From: JAUWCW01 sp030609125 [NCBI: Candidatus Rokuibacteriota bacterium]
GTDB lineage: Bacteria; JAUVQV01
Direction of reading: 5' to 3'
Assembly: GCA_030609125.1 (NCBI GenBank)
Contig: JAUWCW010000093.1
Location: forward strand, 1 to 7,324
DNA length: 7,324 nucleotides
Shown piece by piece: positions 6,180-7,324 of this stretch. Positions within the stretch are counted from its first letter, which is position 1. Each line of letters starts with the position of its first letter. The position numbers were made by a program, and so were the translations under genes. The notes under the pieces were generated by a model. That model saw only the letters and a list, made by a program, of their open reading frames with translations, searched no databases and was not told the origin of the DNA.

Positions 6180-6798
6180 AAAAGCCGTAGGCAACCAGCC
6201 CGACGATGTTCCAGAACTTAAGGCTCTGCTCGTCGGCGGCAATCTGGGTCCAGACGTGGGTGTATCGTGCATCTACACCCAGGTACACCCGCTCGCCCAC
6301 CGGCAGGAGAAGGCCGCCGCCGCCGTTGACACCAAAGTCGGTTTCGGTGTTGTCCCCAAGGTTCTTAATGTCGAACTTCCAGAAGTAGCCTCCCACGCCG
6401 AAGGTGAGGTAGGGTCTTATTCCCTCTGTCGGCAGGTACACCTTTCCATTGAGGGTCAGCTCGTTCATCGTCAGGCTCTTCTCACCCCCGAAATGCTCCT
6501 CTTCTATGTCGGGAAACATCGACATCTGCAGGTGAATGGGGAAGAGCTCGCCCAGCCCCTGTTCACTCTCATCGTGAGTGTGGCGGACCAGAGAGCCCTC
6601 AACGGAGAAGTAGGGAGAATAGGCCACTTCACCGAAGAAGCCGTAGAGGAACCCTCCGTCAAAATCCTCGCCGAAGTCCCCCGTGGGACCGGCGTAGCCG
6701 AGCTTTGCTCCAACCAGGTACTCGCTCCGGGCAAAAGAGACGGAGTGTAAACCGATCACCAGGACTGCCGCAACGGCAAAGATCATTGCCTTTTTCAT
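6178..6798 (-). CDS. Small outer-membrane beta-barrel protein of unknown function
   Basis: This 206-residue protein carries a signal peptide at 1-23 (M-K-K start, hydrophobic core, S-F-A end). Mature residues show alternating hydrophobic/polar strands rich in Gly and aromatics, for example Y-L-V-G-A-K-L-G-Y (27-35), G-F-L-Y-G-F-F-G-E-V-A-Y (49-60), R-P-Y-L-T-F-G-V-G-G-Y-F-W (128-140) and V-Y-L-G-V-D-A-R-Y (171-179). It ends in phenylalanine (V-A-Y-G-F), the C-terminal signature recognised by the Bam machinery. The size suits an eight-stranded barrel of the OmpW/OmpA-barrel type; no specific family is recognised and no substrate can be named. An ATG nine codons upstream is less likely because GGAGG sits just ahead of the ATG at 6798 and the signal peptide begins there. 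It is a single-gene unit with its own promoter. Confidence 0.85.
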   Translation of the reverse strand: MKKAMIFAVAAVLVIGLHSVSFARSEYLVGAKLGYAGPTGDFGEDFDGGFLYGFFGEVAYSPYFSVEGSLVRHTHDESEQGLGELFPIHLQMSMFPDIEEEHFGGEKSLTMNELTLNGKVYLPTEGIRPYLTFGVGGYFWKFDIKNLGDNTETDFGVNGGGGLLLPVGERVYLGVDARYTHVWTQIAADEQSLKFWNIVGLVAYGF

Positions 6799-6859
6799 AG
6801 GTTCCCCTCCCCGACATAATAACAAAAGGTTTAGATGGATCTGCAGTGCTTACATTCTA

Positions 6860-6882
6860 GCCCTTACTCTTCTTATAAGGGC
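6860..6882. promoter_or_regulatory. Inverted repeat overlapping the beta-barrel gene promoter; candidate operator
   Basis: GCCCTTA (6860-6866) and TAAGGGC (6876-6882) form a perfect 7-bp inverted repeat with a 9-base spacer. It overlaps the -10 hexamer and the predicted start site of the leftward promoter, so a dimeric regulator bound here would block transcription. The regulator is unknown; the half-sites do not resemble the TGGCA sites of the nitrogen module. Confidence 0.4.
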
Positions 6883-6901
6883 CTGCGGGAGTCTTTGTCA
6901 A
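6872..6901 (-). promoter_or_regulatory. Predicted sigma-70-type promoter of the beta-barrel gene
   Basis: Reading leftward, TTGACA (6901-6896) is followed by an 18-base spacer and TATAAG (6877-6872), a five-of-six match to the -10 consensus. Transcription would begin near 6865, leaving about 67 bases of leader before the ATG at 6798. Both hexamers are close to consensus, so this would be a strong promoter unless repressed. Confidence 0.65.
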
Positions 6902-6967
6902 GCAAAAAGCTGTGCTCATTTTTTACTTGTCCGCACCGTTCTCTCCGGGTTATTCTTTTTCCGGAAC

Positions 6968-6982
6968 TTTGCGTTTCGCAAA
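6968..6982. repeat. Short palindrome upstream of the sulfatase gene
   Basis: TTTGCG, 3 bases, CGCAAA is a perfect 6-bp inverted repeat between the beta-barrel gene promoter and the sulfatase leader. It could be an operator for the rightward gene, whose promoter is not clear (TTGTCC with TATTCT 18 bases on, near 6928-6957, is only a weak match). Function unknown. Confidence 0.3.
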
Positions 6983-7018
6983 TCGGTTAACAGCGGCACA
7001 ATTCCGGGAGGTTCCGCT

Positions 7019-7078
7019 ATGGTGGTGAGGTTTCCAAGGGTCTGTGAAGATTCCCAAGAATCATTCCCGGTGCGCTAG
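7019..7078 (+). CDS. Possible 19-codon upstream ORF (leader peptide) before the sulfatase gene
   Basis: ATG at 7019 is preceded at seven bases by GGGAGG, the best ribosome site in this stretch, and opens a 19-residue frame (MVVRFPRVCEDSQESFPVR) ending in TAG at 7076-7078. The sulfatase ATG lies only 7 bases past this stop and lacks its own Shine-Dalgarno sequence. This arrangement would let ribosomes ending the short frame re-initiate on the sulfatase. The peptide has no recognisable motif. It could instead be chance. Confidence 0.35.
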   Translation: MVVRFPRVCEDSQESFPVR

Positions 7079-7085
7079 CCGGCAT

Positions 7086-7324
7086 ATGAGGCGGTTCTTT
7101 TCCCAGCCGAAGGCGCTCCGCAACGTTTTCTATGCGCTTGCTTTCATGGTGAGCGTAGGCTCCGGCTGCGCCGTCAAGAAGGAACAGCCCACTTCGGTCA
7201 TCCTGATAACGATAGATTCTCTCAGGGCCGATCATGTTTCCTTCAACGGCTATGATTTTGACACGACCCCTTTCCTTGACAGGTTGTCTCAAGACAGCGT
7301 GGTCTTTCAACACGCCTACACGCC
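7086..7324 (+). CDS. Sulfatase/alkaline phosphatase-superfamily hydrolase, probable lipoprotein, N-terminus only
   Basis: The first 79 codons are present before the window ends. Residues 1-28 form a signal peptide with a basic start (M-R-R, K9, R12), a hydrophobic core and V-G-S-G-C28, a plausible though not ideal lipobox. The sulfatase fold then begins: V-I-L-I-T-I-D-S-L-R-A-D-H at 38-50, in which Asp44 corresponds to a metal ligand, followed by N-G-Y-D-F-D-T-T-P-F-L-D-R-L at 54-67 and V-F-Q-H-A-Y-T at 73-79, as in sulfatases and related phosphoethanolamine or phosphoglycerol transferases. The active-site C/S-x-P-S-R motif, which would tell sulfatase from relatives, lies beyond the window. 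No clear ribosome site precedes the ATG at 7086; a GTG at 7044 in the same frame is an alternative but would spoil the signal peptide. Confidence 0.85.
   Translation, partial: MRRFFSQPKALRNVFYALAFMVSVGSGCAVKKEQPTSVILITIDSLRADHVSFNGYDFDTTPFLDRLSQDSVVFQHAYT

Noticed and set aside
6901-6925. T-run after AGC...GCT near 6902-6916 as a rho-independent terminator
   Set aside because: The possible stem is only three base pairs and no gene ends there on the plus strand.
7017-7313. 98-codon minus-strand frame at the right edge
   Set aside because: It is antisense to the sulfatase start, whose signal peptide and metal-site motif are unmistakable.

Overview
This GC-rich window comes from a Gram-negative bacterium. 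The evidence is a complete outer-membrane lipid asymmetry (Mla) gene cluster, a small outer-membrane beta-barrel protein and a lipoprotein-type sulfatase. A bacterial NrpR-type (DUF128) regulator beside an archaeal-type, stand-alone glutamate synthase FMN domain, together with Mla order E-F-D-A-C, fits the former Deltaproteobacteria (Desulfobacterota and relatives). That placement is inference from gene content only. No tRNA, rRNA, CRISPR array or insertion sequence was seen.

Layout. Bases 1-2969 (minus strand) hold a tight operon transcribed leftward: mlaE, mlaF, mlaD, mlaA and the first 28 codons of a secreted protein that is probably mlaC. mlaE and mlaF overlap by 4 bases, mlaF and mlaD overlap by 20, and the mlaD stop directly abuts the mlaA start. 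A good sigma-70-type promoter (TTGACA-17-GAAAAT) lies just upstream of mlaE. A 15-bp perfect hairpin at 3102-3134 separates this operon from the next gene.

Bases 3157-6171 hold a divergent pair. A 529-residue GltS-type FMN oxidoreductase is read leftward, and a 339-residue winged-helix/NrpR-domain regulator is read rightward. The 405-base gap between them carries repeated TGGCA/TGCCA half-sites in three clusters. One cluster lies across the predicted transcription start of the oxidoreductase gene, one in mid-gap, and one just ahead of the regulator's start codon. The 4-N6-4 spacing of the two simplest sites matches the geometry of the archaeal NrpR operator. This looks like a self-contained nitrogen-assimilation control module and is the most interesting part of the window.

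Bases 6178-6798 (minus strand) encode a small beta-barrel outer-membrane protein that converges on the regulator with a 6-base gap. Its promoter (TTGACA-18-TATAAG) is overlapped by a 7-bp inverted repeat. The right edge (7086-7324) holds the start of a sulfatase/alkaline-phosphatase-fold lipoprotein on the plus strand, preceded by a 19-codon upstream ORF with its own good Shine-Dalgarno sequence.
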